DNA from: Klebsiella sp. BIGb0407
GTDB taxonomy: Bacteria > Pseudomonadota > Gammaproteobacteria > Enterobacterales > Enterobacteriaceae
Reading direction: 5' to 3'
DNA: 64,000 nt
Assembly: GCF_024807845.1 (NCBI RefSeq)
Contig: NZ_JANUEQ010000008.1
Location: forward strand, 1 to 64,000
Shown here: piece after piece, positions 63,632 to 64,000 of the stretch
Layout: each line of letters begins with the position of its first letter
How positions within the stretch are numbered: position 1 is the first letter of the stretch
The notes under the pieces: model-generated
What the model saw: only the letters and a program-made list of their open reading frames with translations
The model's database searches: none
Told to the model about the DNA's origin: nothing
Position numbers and translations under genes: made by a program

Positions 63632-64000
63632 ATGATGGCTGCTTTTATGGACAAGAATTTCATGTTAGATACCGCGACAGCACAGCGTCTGTATCACGAT
63701 GTTGCGGCTGAATTGCCTATCATTGACTATCACTCGCACTTGCAGCAAAGCGAAATTGCCGCCCGGAAAAAATTTCGTAACATGGCAGAACTCTGGTTAG
63801 GTGGCGATCATTACAAATGGCGTTTAATGCGTAGTGCCGGCGTATCCGAAGATTTTATTACCGGAAATAAAACGGATGAGGAGAAATTTCATGCTTTCTG
63901 CAAAATATTACCTCATGCCATCGGTAATCCTATTTACCACTGGAGCCATCTTGAGCTCCGCCGTATTTTTGGCATTAATCTTATAATTAATGAGAAAAAT
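63632..64000 (+). CDS. uxaC: uronate isomerase UxaC (5' part)
   Basis: UxaC converts D-glucuronate to D-fructuronate and D-galacturonate to D-tagaturonate in the amidohydrolase superfamily. The first 123 residues are in the window and match E. coli UxaC: DKNFMLDTATAQRLYHDVA, the metal-site IIDYHSHLQQSEIA (HxH), LWLGGDHYKWRLMRSAGV, PHAIGNPIYHWSHLELRRIFGI. The ATG at 63632 has AGAGG upstream; a second ATG follows at once. The gene runs off the end of the window. Confidence 0.95.
   Translation, partial: MMAAFMDKNFMLDTATAQRLYHDVAAELPIIDYHSHLQQSEIAARKKFRNMAELWLGGDHYKWRLMRSAGVSEDFITGNKTDEEKFHAFCKILPHAIGNPIYHWSHLELRRIFGINLIINEKN

Overview
The window looks like the chromosome of a motile, facultatively anaerobic member of the Enterobacterales with a GC content near 50%. 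The reasons are gene order and protein similarity: fliA-fliZ-dcyD, yecF, uvrY-uvrC-pgsA, a Gly-Cys-Leu tRNA cluster, yecA, ftnA, yecR, yecJ, flhDC-motAB-cheAW, the che genes, flhBAE-argS-yecM-cutC, and a formate hydrogenlyase (FHL) locus. The order resembles E. coli, but several E. coli genes are absent here (tcyJ/L/N, sdiA, tyrP, yecH). I cannot name the genus from the sequence alone. No gene-finding or database search was run. Family calls come from recognising protein sequence, and nearest-family comparisons are from memory.

Layout. 0.1-8.8 kb: flagellar sigma factor, the UvrY regulator with uvrC and pgsA, and a tRNA cluster in which the Cys-Leu pair is tandemly duplicated. 8.7-14 kb: a palindromic MITE-like element directly behind a shortened yecA, then ferritin, a nucleoside transporter, two lipoproteins, an RpiB-family protein and small y-genes. 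14-29.4 kb: the motility and chemotaxis block, with a long CRP-site-bearing flhDC upstream region and two very good sigma-28 promoters. 29.4-33.6 kb: argS, yecM, cutC and an unknown secreted protein. 33.6-39.5 kb: a Fur-box-preceded FecI/FecR sigma system with a TonB siderophore receptor and an SbmA/YddA-type ABC transporter. 39.7-57.8 kb: hydN-fdhF-hypF, an unrelated MFS gene, hycABEFGHI, hypABCDE and fhlA. 58.2-61.7 kb: an AT-rich three-gene island (unknown protein, cysteine desulfurase, EamA exporter) between two decayed IS3-family transposase genes. 61.8-64 kb: a GntR regulator, a small membrane protein and the start of uxaC.

The most notable system is the FHL locus. The hyc operon lacks hycC and hycD, the two membrane-arm subunits of hydrogenase-3. 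hycB and hycE are only 109 bases apart, yet the soluble core (HycB, E, F, G), the maturation proteins (HycH, HycI, HypA-F), the regulators (HycA, FhlA), sigma-54 promoters and FhlA-type sites all look intact. The FdhF protein carries cysteine (TGC) where E. coli has selenocysteine. Together this predicts a selenium-independent formate hydrogenlyase that is either soluble, with no ion-translocating arm, or recruits a membrane arm from elsewhere.

The second point of interest is the AT-rich island. Its tightly packed genes suggest a sulfur-mobilising enzyme working with a protein of no recognised family and a metabolite exporter.
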